Made by a program: the position numbers and the translations under genes. This document shows, one piece after another, positions 16,002-25,750 of a stretch of DNA of 64,000 nt. Source of the DNA: Chitinophaga fulva (lineage in GTDB: Bacteria; Bacteroidota; Bacteroidia; Chitinophagales; Chitinophagaceae); NCBI RefSeq assembly GCF_012927205.1, contig NZ_JABBGC010000001.1:682001-746000 (forward strand). Direction: 5' to 3'. The notes beneath the pieces are model-generated. The model was not told the origin of the DNA. It did not search any database and saw only the letters and a list, made by a program, of their open reading frames with translations. Positions within the stretch are counted from its first letter, which is position 1; each line of letters starts with the position of its first letter.

Positions 16002-16802
16002 TTACACATATTCAGCCAGCCATGCGATAAAGGAAGCGCCGGGCAACAGTAACAGCTGCGCCAGCAAAGTGCCCGCCACACGGGCTATGACCATATAGGT
16101 GATATACTGCCGGAAATAACTCACACTGACTTTCCCCAACACCACATCATCGGTAAGCACGGAAGAATGAGGGTCTATAAAAAGCACCATCAGTAAAGTA
16201 GCTGCACCATTGATAACGCCGGACAAATTACTGGCCGTGGTCCTGTAGGAAGGATTAAGATACGCTGCATACACACAACAAAGCACACTGATCGTCATGA
16301 TAGCGGAGGCGATCAGGTTAGCCAGAAATATTCTCTTGGGAAACCCTTTCGTGGGATGCAAGCCCGTAATACTTTCTTTGGAAGGCATCTTCAGACTTTC
16401 CTTGATAAACTGCCTCCCCGAACCGGAAAAGCCAAGGTACAGCAACCGCGGCACCGAACGATGCACACTAAAATGCTCTACTGCTTTCGATAACAGCCGT
16501 TGAAAAGACGGAATCAATCCTGCCCCTATAATCGAGCCTACCGTACAGGACAAAATAATGAGCCTGAAAATTCCCTCATTGCCCGTAACACTATGCTTTA
16601 ACTGGTCCTCCACCGTCTTTGCCAGTAACGGCGCCTGGAAAGTATTGGCAGTGCGGGACACCAGCACCAGTATATTAAAAAGGGAAAAAGTAATGGCTAT
16701 CCTCCCTGTTTTAACCCCCACAATCCTCACGGCAAAAGACAGGGAAACAATCAGGTTGATAACAGCTGTCAGTATCAGTACAATGATAATCTGCGGCGTC
16801 AT
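16002..16802 (-). CDS. amj: Alternate lipid II flippase Amj
   Basis: A 266-residue multi-pass membrane protein of the Amj (formerly DUF2837) family. The conserved start includes VRIVGVKTGRIAITFSLFN and LVSRTANTFQAPLLAKTVED. About six hydrophobic segments are visible. In Bacillus subtilis Amj moves lipid II across the membrane and can replace MurJ, especially under antibiotic or envelope stress. Whether this genome also has MurJ cannot be seen here. It is monocistronic, divergent from the alpha-galactosidase gene. Confidence 0.88.
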   Translation of the reverse strand: MTPQIIIVLILTAVINLIVSLSFAVRIVGVKTGRIAITFSLFNILVLVSRTANTFQAPLLAKTVEDQLKHSVTGNEGIFRLIILSCTVGSIIGAGLIPSFQRLLSKAVEHFSVHRSVPRLLYLGFSGSGRQFIKESLKMPSKESITGLHPTKGFPKRIFLANLIASAIMTISVLCCVYAAYLNPSYRTTASNLSGVINGAATLLMVLFIDPHSSVLTDDVVLGKVSVSYFRQYITYMVIARVAGTLLAQLLLLPGASFIAWLAEYV

Positions 16803-16963
16803 GGGAAATCTCCTTTTAAAATCGGTACTCCAAGCTACGGATTATTCTGTTTGACCGAAACGCCCCAATGCATAAAACAGCTGTTTTCCGGTAAATTACC
16901 ATCAGCTTCTTTGCCCAATATTTGTATTTTGTACGCTTATTCCTCCGCGTTAAAAAACAAAAC

Positions 16964-19108
16964 ATGAAAAGATTACTCTGCATAGGCCTGCTGCTGCTCT
17001 CCCAATACACATGGGCACAACGCCAGCAAATCAGGCTTTCCACCCGGAATATCAGCCTGGTTTACAATGTCAATGCCCAGGGAAGACTGGTACAGCAGTA
17101 TTTTGGACAGGCCTTAGTATCAACCGGTGCTGACAGCGCCGCTAAAGGTGGACAGGAAGCCTATATCACCGCCGGCATGGAAAGCCTCCTCGATCCCGCC
17201 ATACGGATAGTACACAACGACGGCAACCCTTCGCTGGAATTGAAATATGTTTCTTCCCGGTCAGACAAAAAAGACAATAATGTCTCCACAACAGACATTA
17301 TACTCAAAGACCCCGTATATCCGGTAAGCGTTACCCTGCACTTTGAAACTTATTTCCAGGAAGATATCATCAAAGCCTGGACAGAAATCAAACACACTGA
17401 AAAACAACCGGTGCAGCTGACAGCCTACGCCTCCTCCATGCTGCACTTTAATGCTCCGCGCTACTGGTTGACCCAGTTCCATGGCGACTGGGCCAAAGAA
17501 GCTACCATGGTCGAGGAAAAGCTGACGAAAGGCAATAAAATACTGGACAGCAAACTGGGCGTACGCGCCAACATGTACCAATCACCCATGTTCCTGCTTT
17601 CCCTCAACGCAGCTCCCGATGAGAATTCCGGTGAAGTACTGGCCGGCACACTGGCCTGGACCGGCAATTTCCGCTTTGGCTTTGAAGTGGATGAAAAAAA
17701 TGCGCTGCATGTGAGTGCCGGCATCAATCCTTACGCCAGCGAATACACGCTGCAACCCAATGAAGTATTTACCACACCGGCCTTCCTCTTCACCTGGTCA
17801 GATCACGGTAAAGGTCAAACCAGCCGTAACTTTCAACATTGGGCAGTGAACTATGGCATCCTCGACGGCCACACTCCCCGTTTGACGTTACTGAACAACT
17901 GGGAAGCCACCGGCATGCACTTCGACGAAACAAAGCTCACCAGTCTTTTTGGTGGTGCTGCCAAACTCGGCGTAGATCTCTTCCTCCTCGACGACGGATG
18001 GTTTGCCAATAAGTATCCCCGCGATGGAGATAATGCCGGTCTCGGTGACTGGGATACCAACAAAGACAAGTTGCCGCATGGTCTCGGTTATCTTGTGAAA
18101 GAGGCCGCAAAACAAGGGGTGAAATTCGGTATCTGGCTGGAGCCTGAAATGGTGAATCCTAAAAGTGAACTGTACACCAAACATCCCGATTGGATACTAC
18201 GTCTTCCCAACCGCGCAGAAAATTATTACCGCAACCAGCTGGTGTTAGACCTGGTAAATCCCGCCGTACAAGATTTTGTTTTTGATATTGTGGATAAGAC
18301 GATGACCGACAATCCGGGTATTGCCTACATTAAATGGGACTGTAACCGGATGCTCACCAACACCTATTCCCCTTATCTGAAGGGAAAACAATCCCATCTT
18401 TTTATTGACTATACCCGTAGTCTTTATAAAGTCCTGGAAAGGGTACGCGCCAAATACCCACACCTCCCCATTATGCTGTGCTCTGGTGGTGGTGGCCGTA
18501 CAGACTATGGTGCGATGAAATACTTTACTGAATTCTGGCCCAGTGATAATACAGACCCGCTCGACAGAATATATATTCAATATGGCTATTCCCATTTCTT
18601 TCCGGCTAATACTATGGCCGCTCACATCACCAATATGGGCAAACAGTCATTGAAGTTCCGTACAGATGTGGCCATGATGGGCAAGTTGGGATATGATATT
18701 AAAGTAGATGATTTTACACCACAGGAACTACAGTTCAGCCATGAAGCTGTTACTACGTATAACCGTGTACGTGATATTGTATGGTATGGTGATCTTTATC
18801 GCCTGGTTTCGCCTTACAATCAGCCCCGTGCAGTATTTCAATATACCAGCACTGACAAACAAAAAGCGGTAGTGTTCCACTACCTCATGAATACCCGACG
18901 GGTGGATGTTTTCCCGCTGGTGAAGTTACAGGGGCTGGACCCGAAAAAGAATTACCGTGTGAGTGAAATCAACCTGTTTCCCGGAACAAAATCAGCCTTC
19001 GGCAACCAGGTATACAGTGGAGATTTTCTGATGAATGTAGGTATTACATTTACATCCGGAAAAATAAAACCACTCACCAGCAATGTGCTGGAAGTGGTAG
19101 CAGAATAA
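16964..19108 (+). CDS. Secreted GH36 alpha-galactosidase
   Basis: A 714-residue exported glycosidase removing alpha-1,6-linked galactose from oligosaccharides. The signal peptide is MKRLLCIGLLLLSQYTWAQ. A beta-sandwich N-domain (about 20-300) precedes the TIM barrel with LFLLDDGWFANKYPRDGD, FGIWLEPEMVNP, the nucleophile Asp459 in IKWDCNR, and the acid/base Asp528 in FWPSDNTDP following LCSGGGGRTD. A short C-terminal beta domain ends the protein. The ATG at 16964 is preferred to one 42 nt upstream because it starts the signal peptide. It ends at a strong shared terminator facing a second glycosidase-like gene. Confidence 0.93.
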   Translation: MKRLLCIGLLLLSQYTWAQRQQIRLSTRNISLVYNVNAQGRLVQQYFGQALVSTGADSAAKGGQEAYITAGMESLLDPAIRIVHNDGNPSLELKYVSSRSDKKDNNVSTTDIILKDPVYPVSVTLHFETYFQEDIIKAWTEIKHTEKQPVQLTAYASSMLHFNAPRYWLTQFHGDWAKEATMVEEKLTKGNKILDSKLGVRANMYQSPMFLLSLNAAPDENSGEVLAGTLAWTGNFRFGFEVDEKNALHVSAGINPYASEYTLQPNEVFTTPAFLFTWSDHGKGQTSRNFQHWAVNYGILDGHTPRLTLLNNWEATGMHFDETKLTSLFGGAAKLGVDLFLLDDGWFANKYPRDGDNAGLGDWDTNKDKLPHGLGYLVKEAAKQGVKFGIWLEPEMVNPKSELYTKHPDWILRLPNRAENYYRNQLVLDLVNPAVQDFVFDIVDKTMTDNPGIAYIKWDCNRMLTNTYSPYLKGKQSHLFIDYTRSLYKVLERVRAKYPHLPIMLCSGGGGRTDYGAMKYFTEFWPSDNTDPLDRIYIQYGYSHFFPANTMAAHITNMGKQSLKFRTDVAMMGKLGYDIKVDDFTPQELQFSHEAVTTYNRVRDIVWYGDLYRLVSPYNQPRAVFQYTSTDKQKAVVFHYLMNTRRVDVFPLVKLQGLDPKKNYRVSEINLFPGTKSAFGNQVYSGDFLMNVGITFTSGKIKPLTSNVLEVVAE

Positions 19109-19113
19109 CAGCA

Positions 19114-19145
19114 AAACGGCCGGAAAATTTCCGGCCGTTTTTTAT
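19114..19145. terminator. Bidirectional intrinsic terminator
   Basis: A near-perfect stem (AACGGCCGGAAA with TTTCCGGCCGTT) is flanked by A on the left and T on the right, so it can end transcripts from both convergent glycosidase genes. It lies 6 nt after one stop and abuts the other. Confidence 0.88.
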
Positions 19146-21157
19146 TTCAGTATTATCGGTAATGTTACTCCTTCCTTTATCGTATATTCTTTTCCGTTAG
19201 CTATTACCATTAACCTCCCTTTATCTTTTCTTTTTACTTCCAGATCAAACACTTTACCGAAGGCATGTATATTGCGTAAAGCCATATGGTCCCACCCTTC
19301 CGGCAAGCGCGGCGTGCAATCAAAACTGTTGAATCCTGTTGGCCTCATACCAAACATTCCCTCCGTAAAGATGCGGCAATACAGGCCACTTTCAGCAGAC
19401 AGATGCCGCTGGTTACCTTCCGGATAAGCTTCCACCGGATAAGGCACATGTTCACCCAGCAAACGACGGCGGGAGTAATATTCCAGCTTGTCCATCGCTT
19501 TAGCCGTTTCGCCGGCGGCAAATACGCCACGCAGCGCATACAGTGTAGAGCGGTCCCAGAAGGTGCGGTCGCCGGACTGGGATGCCAGTCCATCCTCTGT
19601 CCACAGCTTCGGGGAAAACAAGGCGGCAATCGTACCTTCTTTCCTGTCGAACAAGCCGGTAGTCAGCGGTGTAGCGATCCATGCACGCAATACTTTATTT
19701 TCCTCATAGTAGCGGTATGTATTGAAACCTTCCACCGTAGCGCCAAAGAACCGGTCTATGTTTTTCCTGAGCGCATCCGCCCGCTGCGCGTAGTCACGGG
19801 CCGGAACATGTAATTGTTTGGCCAACAACACCGCCGAACGCAATGCATCATAATACAGTGCGCTGGTATTGAGGTTTGCTTTTCCTGCAGGGAAACGACC
19901 TTCCAGCTCATCGCTGTCGGAATGTACCACCCCATTTTCATTGACCTGGCGACGCAGGTATTCCAGGCTCCATTCTATCAGGGGCCACAGTACCCGTGCG
20001 GAGTCAGCATTACCGGCCGCAAGGGCGTAACGGCTGGCGCCATAGGCGATCATTGCCATGTCGCCACGGTCTTTGGCGCCGTGCCAGATACCGTCGCCTT
20101 CCGCTACGATGGAGCTGGGAATGGGCTTATAATCGTCATTCATATATTTCGCAAACCAGCGATAGGCATTCATAGCGGAATTAAGCGCAATACTGTCGCC
20201 CAGGAAGCCGAAGAACGGGTTTACATATTCCGCCTGGTCATTGGCCCAGATAGCGGCATAATAACGCAATCCGCCCGGGCCATGCAGGTACCCTCCTTTG
20301 GTGAGATAAATACTCTCCGTTGCCCTGATCTTTGCAAAAGCAAAAGCGGTGTTCAGCAGGGTGTCTGGTGTTTCAAGCCGTAACAGTGATAAAATCCCGG
20401 CCACACGGGCCTTACGACCAGCCAGTTCTGCGTCGGCATTGATCTGCGGCTGGGCTTCTGTACCACGACTGGCACTGTATCCCACCACAAAACGGACAGA
20501 GTCGCCGGCGTCTACCTGCTGCCTTCCTGCTCCTGCCGTTTGTACCGCAAAATGAAGCGGTCCGTTAGCACTACGGCTTTCCGCCGGGGTCCGTTCCAGC
20601 TGCATGGATTCCATTTCAATCCAGGCCGGTTGCTGCCCGCGATTGATGAATACAAACTGCTCCAGTACCAGCGGCAGGTTGTCCGACGGCAGGAAAGTCC
20701 GTTTCAGCTCTATCTGACCGTCATTTCCCAGAACACTGTTGATGGTGGTACTACCCATATGACGGATGCTGCGTACCTTTTCCGGCAACGCTTTTACCGG
20801 ACTACCATTATAGACGTCCTGTTTCCACAACTTATTATTGATAAAAAAGCGGGGCAGCATATCATCCTTAATGCTATACATCATCGCTGTCTCTGTCTTA
20901 TTGGGCATCAGGCGATAAGTGGGAAACACGATGGTACGGGTAATGGTGCTGGCGCCACTGCTGTCTACCCCATATTGCAGCCAGAGCGCCACCTTTTTAC
21001 CTGCCATTTCGATATGGTCGGTATGTGGAATGTTACCGGAAATGTTCCAGATAATACTGCCGTCCGGCACTATCTGCCAGCGGTCTAACGTTTGGGCGTA
21101 AACGCCGTACGGGCACAATAATGCCGCAGCCAGCAGCCCTTTGAGTATCGTTTTCAT
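19142..21157 (-). CDS. Secreted (alpha/alpha)6-barrel glycosidase-like protein
   Basis: A 671-residue exported protein, signal peptide MKTILKGLLAAALLCPYGVYAQ. The N-terminal half (about 25-260) is beta-rich; the C-terminal half has the repeating helices of a six-hairpin barrel, with YYAAIWANDQAEYVNPFFG, WHGAKDRGDMAMIAYGASRY, ALYYDALRSAVLLAKQLH and WDRSTLYALRGVFAAGETAKA. Such barrels occur in GH15, GH65, GH78, GH94 and related families; none could be fixed. The Asp and Glu residues in WANDQAEY and DSDELEGRFPAG are candidate catalytic sites. It faces the alpha-galactosidase gene and may act on the same glycans. The start at 21157 gives the signal sequence. Confidence 0.75.
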   Translation of the reverse strand: MKTILKGLLAAALLCPYGVYAQTLDRWQIVPDGSIIWNISGNIPHTDHIEMAGKKVALWLQYGVDSSGASTITRTIVFPTYRLMPNKTETAMMYSIKDDMLPRFFINNKLWKQDVYNGSPVKALPEKVRSIRHMGSTTINSVLGNDGQIELKRTFLPSDNLPLVLEQFVFINRGQQPAWIEMESMQLERTPAESRSANGPLHFAVQTAGAGRQQVDAGDSVRFVVGYSASRGTEAQPQINADAELAGRKARVAGILSLLRLETPDTLLNTAFAFAKIRATESIYLTKGGYLHGPGGLRYYAAIWANDQAEYVNPFFGFLGDSIALNSAMNAYRWFAKYMNDDYKPIPSSIVAEGDGIWHGAKDRGDMAMIAYGASRYALAAGNADSARVLWPLIEWSLEYLRRQVNENGVVHSDSDELEGRFPAGKANLNTSALYYDALRSAVLLAKQLHVPARDYAQRADALRKNIDRFFGATVEGFNTYRYYEENKVLRAWIATPLTTGLFDRKEGTIAALFSPKLWTEDGLASQSGDRTFWDRSTLYALRGVFAAGETAKAMDKLEYYSRRRLLGEHVPYPVEAYPEGNQRHLSAESGLYCRIFTEGMFGMRPTGFNSFDCTPRLPEGWDHMALRNIHAFGKVFDLEVKRKDKGRLMVIANGKEYTIKEGVTLPIILK

Positions 21158-21346
21158 GATGTCGTGGATATCTGATAAACAAATTAGGTAACCGTTTGGG
21201 TAATTCATAGCATGATATCCATTCCGGGCAGTATCCGGTCAACATCGGATAAAATAATATAAATAGCGGTTTTGTTATCTTCATGTTGTAATCCTGTTTA
21301 ACTTTTTAACAGGCCCGGCGTTTAATAATTAAACCTTTTCAAGAGA

Positions 21347-22828
21347 GTGCATTCGCTCATTAGCTATCTGACTGGATCTGACTGGCATCTGTATGTTAAA
21401 ATAAGCAGCACAGTGCTGGTAATATTGTCGTTTATCGGCGTGGTGTTTACCATCCTGCTGGAAAACAGGAATCCTGTAAAGGCGATGGCTTACATCCTGC
21501 TATTGGTATTTATCCCCATCGTTGGCCTGATCGTTTATTATTACCTGGGGCGGGACTTGCGCAAAAAAAGGCGGTTTACACTGAAAGGCAGTAAGGACGA
21601 GGTATTGTTCGCCAAATACTGGCAATCCCAACGATCGGAAATAGAACATATGCAGCTGGAGTTGCGGCATGCAGTGGGTACCAAACAGGAACTGTCAGCC
21701 ATGCTGCTGAATACACGCCAATCTATTCTCACCAAAAATAACCGGGTAAAACTGCTGATCAACGGGGAGGAAAAATTCCCGGAAGTAATGGCAGCCCTGC
21801 GGGCAGCGAAACACCATATTCACATTGAGTATTACATGATTTCAGCAGATGATGTAGGCAATGAAGTAACGCAGATCCTGGTGGAAAAGCTCAATCAGGG
21901 TGTACAAGTGCGTTTCGTTTATGATAATATGGGCAGCGACAGGATTAAAAACATTCCTACAATACTGAAAGAAAACGGCGCCAGCGTGTACTCCTTCTCA
22001 CCTGTGCTGGTGGGCCTGTATAGAAACGCCAACTACCGCAATCACCGGAAAATCATTGTGATAGATGGTACCGTAGGATTTGTGGGAGGCATCAACCTGG
22101 ATGATCGTTATATCAATAACGGCAAACATGAGCTTTTCTGGCGCGATACCCATCTTAAAATTGAAGGAGATGCGGTAAACCTGCTGCAGCTGCAGTTCCT
22201 GATGAGTTACCGCTATTGCAGCAAAGAAGTATTTCCTTTTGAAACACCTTTCTTTGGGCGTTCCACAACACTTACCGGGACCTGCTTTACTGACATCGTA
22301 GCCAGCGGGCCGGATTCTGAATGGCCCATGACGATGAGTTCCATCCTGATGGCTATTAACGTGGCCAAGCGGCGGATCAGGATCACCAATCCTTATTTTG
22401 TGCCTACGGAAGAACTGCTGACAGCCTTGCAGATGGCGGCTTTAGCCGGGAAGGACGTGCAACTGATGCTGCCGTTGAAAGGAGATTCCTTTATTGTGCA
22501 ACATGCGGCGTTGTCTTATATGAAACCTCTGCTGGCTGCCGGGGTGAGGGTATTTTTTTACACACGGGGTTTTATTCACGCCAAAACCATGGTGATAGAC
22601 GATAACCTGGCCTGGGTGAGCTCTGTCAATTTTGACAACCGTAGTTTCTTTCTGAATTGCGAAATCGGCGTGTTGGTGTATGATAAGGAAGTAGCGGGCA
22701 AACTGGACCGCGCTTTTGATGAAGATCTGCTGTATGCCTTGCCGGTACAGGAAACCCGCTGGAACAAGAGAAATATATTCAAACGGTTCATGGATTCTGT
22801 ATGCAGGCTGTTAACTCCTTTACTATAA
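21347..22828 (+). CDS. cls: Cardiolipin synthase
   Basis: A 493-residue phospholipase D superfamily enzyme joining two phosphatidylglycerols into cardiolipin. Two N-terminal membrane helices (about 15-37 and 45-67) precede two HKD motifs: YRNHRKIIVIDGTVGFVGG (about 227-245) and FIHAKTMVIDDNLAWVSS (about 406-423), each followed by the usual Asn and Arg residues. The start codon appears to be GTG at 21347; no ATG gives both membrane helices. It is a single gene, with 4 nt to the convergent acidic protein gene. Confidence 0.93.
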   Translation: MHSLISYLTGSDWHLYVKISSTVLVILSFIGVVFTILLENRNPVKAMAYILLLVFIPIVGLIVYYYLGRDLRKKRRFTLKGSKDEVLFAKYWQSQRSEIEHMQLELRHAVGTKQELSAMLLNTRQSILTKNNRVKLLINGEEKFPEVMAALRAAKHHIHIEYYMISADDVGNEVTQILVEKLNQGVQVRFVYDNMGSDRIKNIPTILKENGASVYSFSPVLVGLYRNANYRNHRKIIVIDGTVGFVGGINLDDRYINNGKHELFWRDTHLKIEGDAVNLLQLQFLMSYRYCSKEVFPFETPFFGRSTTLTGTCFTDIVASGPDSEWPMTMSSILMAINVAKRRIRITNPYFVPTEELLTALQMAALAGKDVQLMLPLKGDSFIVQHAALSYMKPLLAAGVRVFFYTRGFIHAKTMVIDDNLAWVSSVNFDNRSFFLNCEIGVLVYDKEVAGKLDRAFDEDLLYALPVQETRWNKRNIFKRFMDSVCRLLTPLL

Positions 22829-22832
22829 TTGC

Positions 22833-23246
22833 TTAGTACTTATCGTCCTCATCCTCTTCTTCGAGGAATTCGCCGTTGTCTTCTTCCAGGCCACGGTGCC
22901 GGTCGCCACCGAGGCTGTACAGGTTGTTTTCTTCATCCTCTTCACCGATGGCTTCTTCATCGTCATCGAGCTCAGCCCCTGGTACATCAAGATCGTCGCC
23001 GGTTTTGTCCTGACGCCATGTTTCCTCCTGTTCATCGCCACGTTTCGGGCTTTTAGGCTTTTCCTGAGGGAGTTCACTATTATGCCGGAAAGAACGCGTC
23101 AGATCATCCATATTCAAATCTACTTCGTTGCCACGGTTTTCTCTGTTCATGATATCTTCACTGGAAGGGTATTCCGGGTACCCGGGAAATTCCTGGTCTT
23201 CCTCCCCTGTTTTTTTCTTCTTTTTGTTATCATGTTTGTTTGCCAT
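22833..23246 (-). CDS. Acidic low-complexity protein, unknown function
   Basis: A 137-residue hydrophilic protein with a Lys-rich start (MANKHDNKKKKKTGEE) and a strongly acidic tail with runs of Glu and Asp. The central words FPGYPEYPSSEDIMNRENRG and VDLNMDDLTRS look conserved-protein-like rather than random. It has no membrane segment and is probably intrinsically disordered. The start at 23246 is preferred over upstream ATGs that would add a hydrophobic, unrelated stretch. It ends 4 nt from the convergent cls stop. Confidence 0.7.
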   Translation of the reverse strand: MANKHDNKKKKKTGEEDQEFPGYPEYPSSEDIMNRENRGNEVDLNMDDLTRSFRHNSELPQEKPKSPKRGDEQEETWRQDKTGDDLDVPGAELDDDEEAIGEEDEENNLYSLGGDRHRGLEEDNGEFLEEEDEDDKY

Positions 23247-23363
23247 AAAAAGATTTTTTGGTACGATAACACGCAGAAAATGACGTGCCATCCACCATGA
23301 TAACAAATGGAAGAAACTGATTGTTTTGAGCTGCTATTGCGGACAGGAGCTATTTTACCGTGG

Positions 23364-24608
23364 TTAAGGCTTCCTGCCGGTAAAGGTCAGGTGGATAGTC
23401 ATCCCTGCGGAATATAATTTTACCTGTCCATATCCCACCCCATTCAGCGGAATTTTGACATAGGGTTGTACCCCCAGCAACAGGCCACGGCTGACGGGCC
23501 GTTGATAAAGAATACCGGCATTGATAATGGAGAGGTATTGCTGGTTTTCGTTCTTTATAGTCCTTTCTTTGGGCGGACCATATTCATACAGGTACTCGTA
23601 TCTCTCCTTCAGCATAAAATAGTTGGAAAACCCAAGCGTAGCACTGATTTTGTTCCTTTTTACCGACAGGAAAGTGTAATTCATATTGATTGGAACGTCC
23701 AATACATCACAGTCGGCATTTATCTTTTCGAGTGTGCCCCAGGGGGTATTCACATTGCCTGTACGATAGTCGTTCGGTGTCGCTCCGTATACTTTTTTGC
23801 TGTACACGGCACCTGTGGTAACAAAGAGATTTTTGTTGAAATAATAATGTACCAGCACGCCTGCGTTAAAGCCGATGTTACCATATTTAAATGATGGCGC
23901 CACCGTTAGGTCCGGCCCCAGGACAAGGCCTATATACCAGTTTTTAGTCTTTCGTTTTACGGCTGTCTGTGTACTGTCTTTATACGCCACAGACACGGTT
24001 TTATAATCATCTTTTATAGCCGTGGTATCTATCTTCGTATAGTCGTTATTGTTATTAACATCTATTTTCGTATATACGTTATAGTTACTATCGTTCTTCT
24101 CTCCTGTCAACAGCGATGGTGATGGAGCCAGGGCTGTTTGTAAGGTGCCTGTATCCTGTAATGCCGGACGTTGTTGGAATCTGCTGATATCCCCTGTGGT
24201 ATTGGGTTTAGAGGCAATGATAGTTGTCTTCCTGATTCCTTTCTCCTGTTGATTGGAAGGATATTGCGCTACAGCCGGCACCGGCTGCTGATTTACAGGT
24301 GAATGGTTGTTATTTTCTTTCTTTTCCGGGAGATGACCGGTACTTTTTCCAGAGAGATTTTTTTCCGGGTGATGATCAACCTGGGCGATGGGTTGCGGTT
24401 GCCCTGGCCTGTCTGTATCCTGCATAAACCACCATACGCCCAGTGCCAGCAACAACACAGCAGCAGCGGCCCACCACCAGATAAACACAGGCTTGCGGTC
24501 CCTGTCTCCATCCAGCAGCGATTCCATTTTTTCCCAGGCTTGTGGGTCAAACGGATGGTCAGCTTCATTCAGCTTGTTACGGATACTATTTTCAAAATCT
24601 TCACTCAT
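23364..24608 (-). CDS. Membrane-anchored sigma partner with C-terminal beta-barrel-like domain
   Basis: A 414-residue protein encoded after, and overlapping by 8 nt (ATGAGTGA), an ECF sigma factor gene. Residues 1-40 are cytoplasmic and acidic (MSEDFENSIRNKLNEADHPFD, WEKMESLLDGD), residues 41-62 are one membrane helix, 63-225 a long Gln/Thr/Asn-rich linker, and about 230-414 an alternating beta-strand domain like outer-membrane barrels or porin-like proteins (IGLVLGPDLTVAPSF, VLVHYYFNKNLFVTTGAVYS, SATLGFSNYFML). The N-terminus may bind the sigma factor, making this an unusual anti-sigma. The function is inferred from layout only. Confidence 0.75.
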   Translation of the reverse strand: MSEDFENSIRNKLNEADHPFDPQAWEKMESLLDGDRDRKPVFIWWWAAAAVLLLALGVWWFMQDTDRPGQPQPIAQVDHHPEKNLSGKSTGHLPEKKENNNHSPVNQQPVPAVAQYPSNQQEKGIRKTTIIASKPNTTGDISRFQQRPALQDTGTLQTALAPSPSLLTGEKNDSNYNVYTKIDVNNNNDYTKIDTTAIKDDYKTVSVAYKDSTQTAVKRKTKNWYIGLVLGPDLTVAPSFKYGNIGFNAGVLVHYYFNKNLFVTTGAVYSKKVYGATPNDYRTGNVNTPWGTLEKINADCDVLDVPINMNYTFLSVKRNKISATLGFSNYFMLKERYEYLYEYGPPKERTIKNENQQYLSIINAGILYQRPVSRGLLLGVQPYVKIPLNGVGYGQVKLYSAGMTIHLTFTGRKP

Positions 24609-25191
24609 TTTTATGCACAGCAAAGTTAACGGTGGTATTGGCTGTTGTGCCTTTACCAGCAGCGGTAATAATTTTTTCCTGTAATATTTTCTTTGCTTTA
24701 AACAGATTGGATTTAGAGGTGCCTTGCGAAATCCCCAGTAGCAAAGCAATTTCATTGTGCTGATAACCTTCCATGACATAGAGATTAAATACGGTCCGAT
24801 AGGCGGGCGACAGGGATTGCACATGCATCAGCAATTCATCGTAAGACAGTTTTTCCACCACATTATCCTCCTTTCCCAGCTCATGGTAATGTTCTGCCTG
24901 GTCTGTAAATACCAGCTTCTTTTTGCTACGTAAAAAATCTATGGCGGTGTTCACCATAATTTTGCTCAGCCACGCTTTAAAAGGACGGCTGTTGTCAAAG
25001 GTGGAAATACGCTGAAAAATTTTCAGAAAACCATCATTCATGATTTCAATCGCCTCTTCCCGGTTGGGAGCATAACGCATACAAATACTCAAAGCGTACC
25101 CAAAAAATTTACGGTACAGCAATTCCTGGCTGCCGCGATTCTTATCACAGCAACCCGATATGATTGTATGAATTTGGTTCAGGTCTTCCAC
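24601..25191 (-). CDS. ECF RNA polymerase sigma factor
   Basis: A 196-residue sigma-70 family protein. Region 2 lies at about 22-90 (LLYRKFFGYALSICMRYAPNREEAIEIMNDGFLK and FKAWLSKIMVNTAIDFLR) and region 4 at about 125-178 (LSPAYRTVFNLYVMEGYQHNEIALLLGISQGTSKSNLFKAK). These bind the -10 element and the -35 element respectively. The downstream overlapping gene encodes its probable membrane-bound partner, so the pair looks like a cell-surface signalling unit. Upstream lies an AT-rich region of over 500 nt. Confidence 0.92.
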   Translation of the reverse strand: MEDLNQIHTIISGCCDKNRGSQELLYRKFFGYALSICMRYAPNREEAIEIMNDGFLKIFQRISTFDNSRPFKAWLSKIMVNTAIDFLRSKKKLVFTDQAEHYHELGKEDNVVEKLSYDELLMHVQSLSPAYRTVFNLYVMEGYQHNEIALLLGISQGTSKSNLFKAKKILQEKIITAAGKGTTANTTVNFAVHKNE

Positions 25192-25696
25192 AAATGATCG
25201 TTACCTGTCTTTAGCTAAAAAACCACACTTGGGTCGTTCCATCATTTTTTAAAGGAGTGTTCCATAAAAAATTGTTGGTTGACGTTCTATGCATACGAAG
25301 CCGACATAAAATTGGTTGCTTTTGACTAAAAAAAACAAGAATCTTTTTATTAGCCGTTTTTAAGCCCATTTTCAGGACTATCCCTTTTTTGAATAATTGG
25401 TATTACCTCCGAAGCGTTTCGCCAAATTTACCCCATTTCTGAAGACCGATTTTTCGGATTTTTACCCAAAAAATTCCATTTTCGGTATAAAAACATCAAA
25501 AGATAATTCTCTGTTTTAGAGATTGCCTTTCGGGAAACCGATGTTTTTAACAACGGATATTTTTGGGTGAATAATTTTTTTGGGGGTATACAATGAGAAA
25601 TTTTCTTCAATAAAAATAAAGTATCATTCTTCTTCCATTTTCTGTTGACACCTGTTCATTCTTTCAGGTAGAAAAATAGTAATTCTCTCAAAATAA
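25192..25696. other. AT-rich non-coding region
   Basis: About 500 nt between the sigma gene start and the mnmG terminator. It is rich in T and A runs and contains no convincing gene on either strand; the one short leftward frame (25428-25610) lacks protein-like composition. The sigma-gene promoter should lie at its left edge. Its use is otherwise unclear. Confidence 0.5.
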
Positions 25697-25725
25697 AAAG
25701 GGAGCATCTGAGCGATACTCCCTTT
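25697..25725 (-). terminator. Intrinsic terminator of mnmG
   Basis: The stem AAAGGGAG with CTCCCTTT encloses a 13-nt loop. Read leftward it is followed by a T-rich stretch (TTTTATTTTGAG), so it fits as the terminator of the leftward mnmG transcript, whose stop codon is 25 nt away. Confidence 0.8.
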
Positions 25726-25750
25726 AGTTATTTTAATAAACCGGTTACTA

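Noticed and set aside
25428..25610. 60-residue leftward open frame before the sigma gene
   Set aside because: Very AT-rich, Lys-rich low-complexity sequence without a credible start region; best treated as non-coding.
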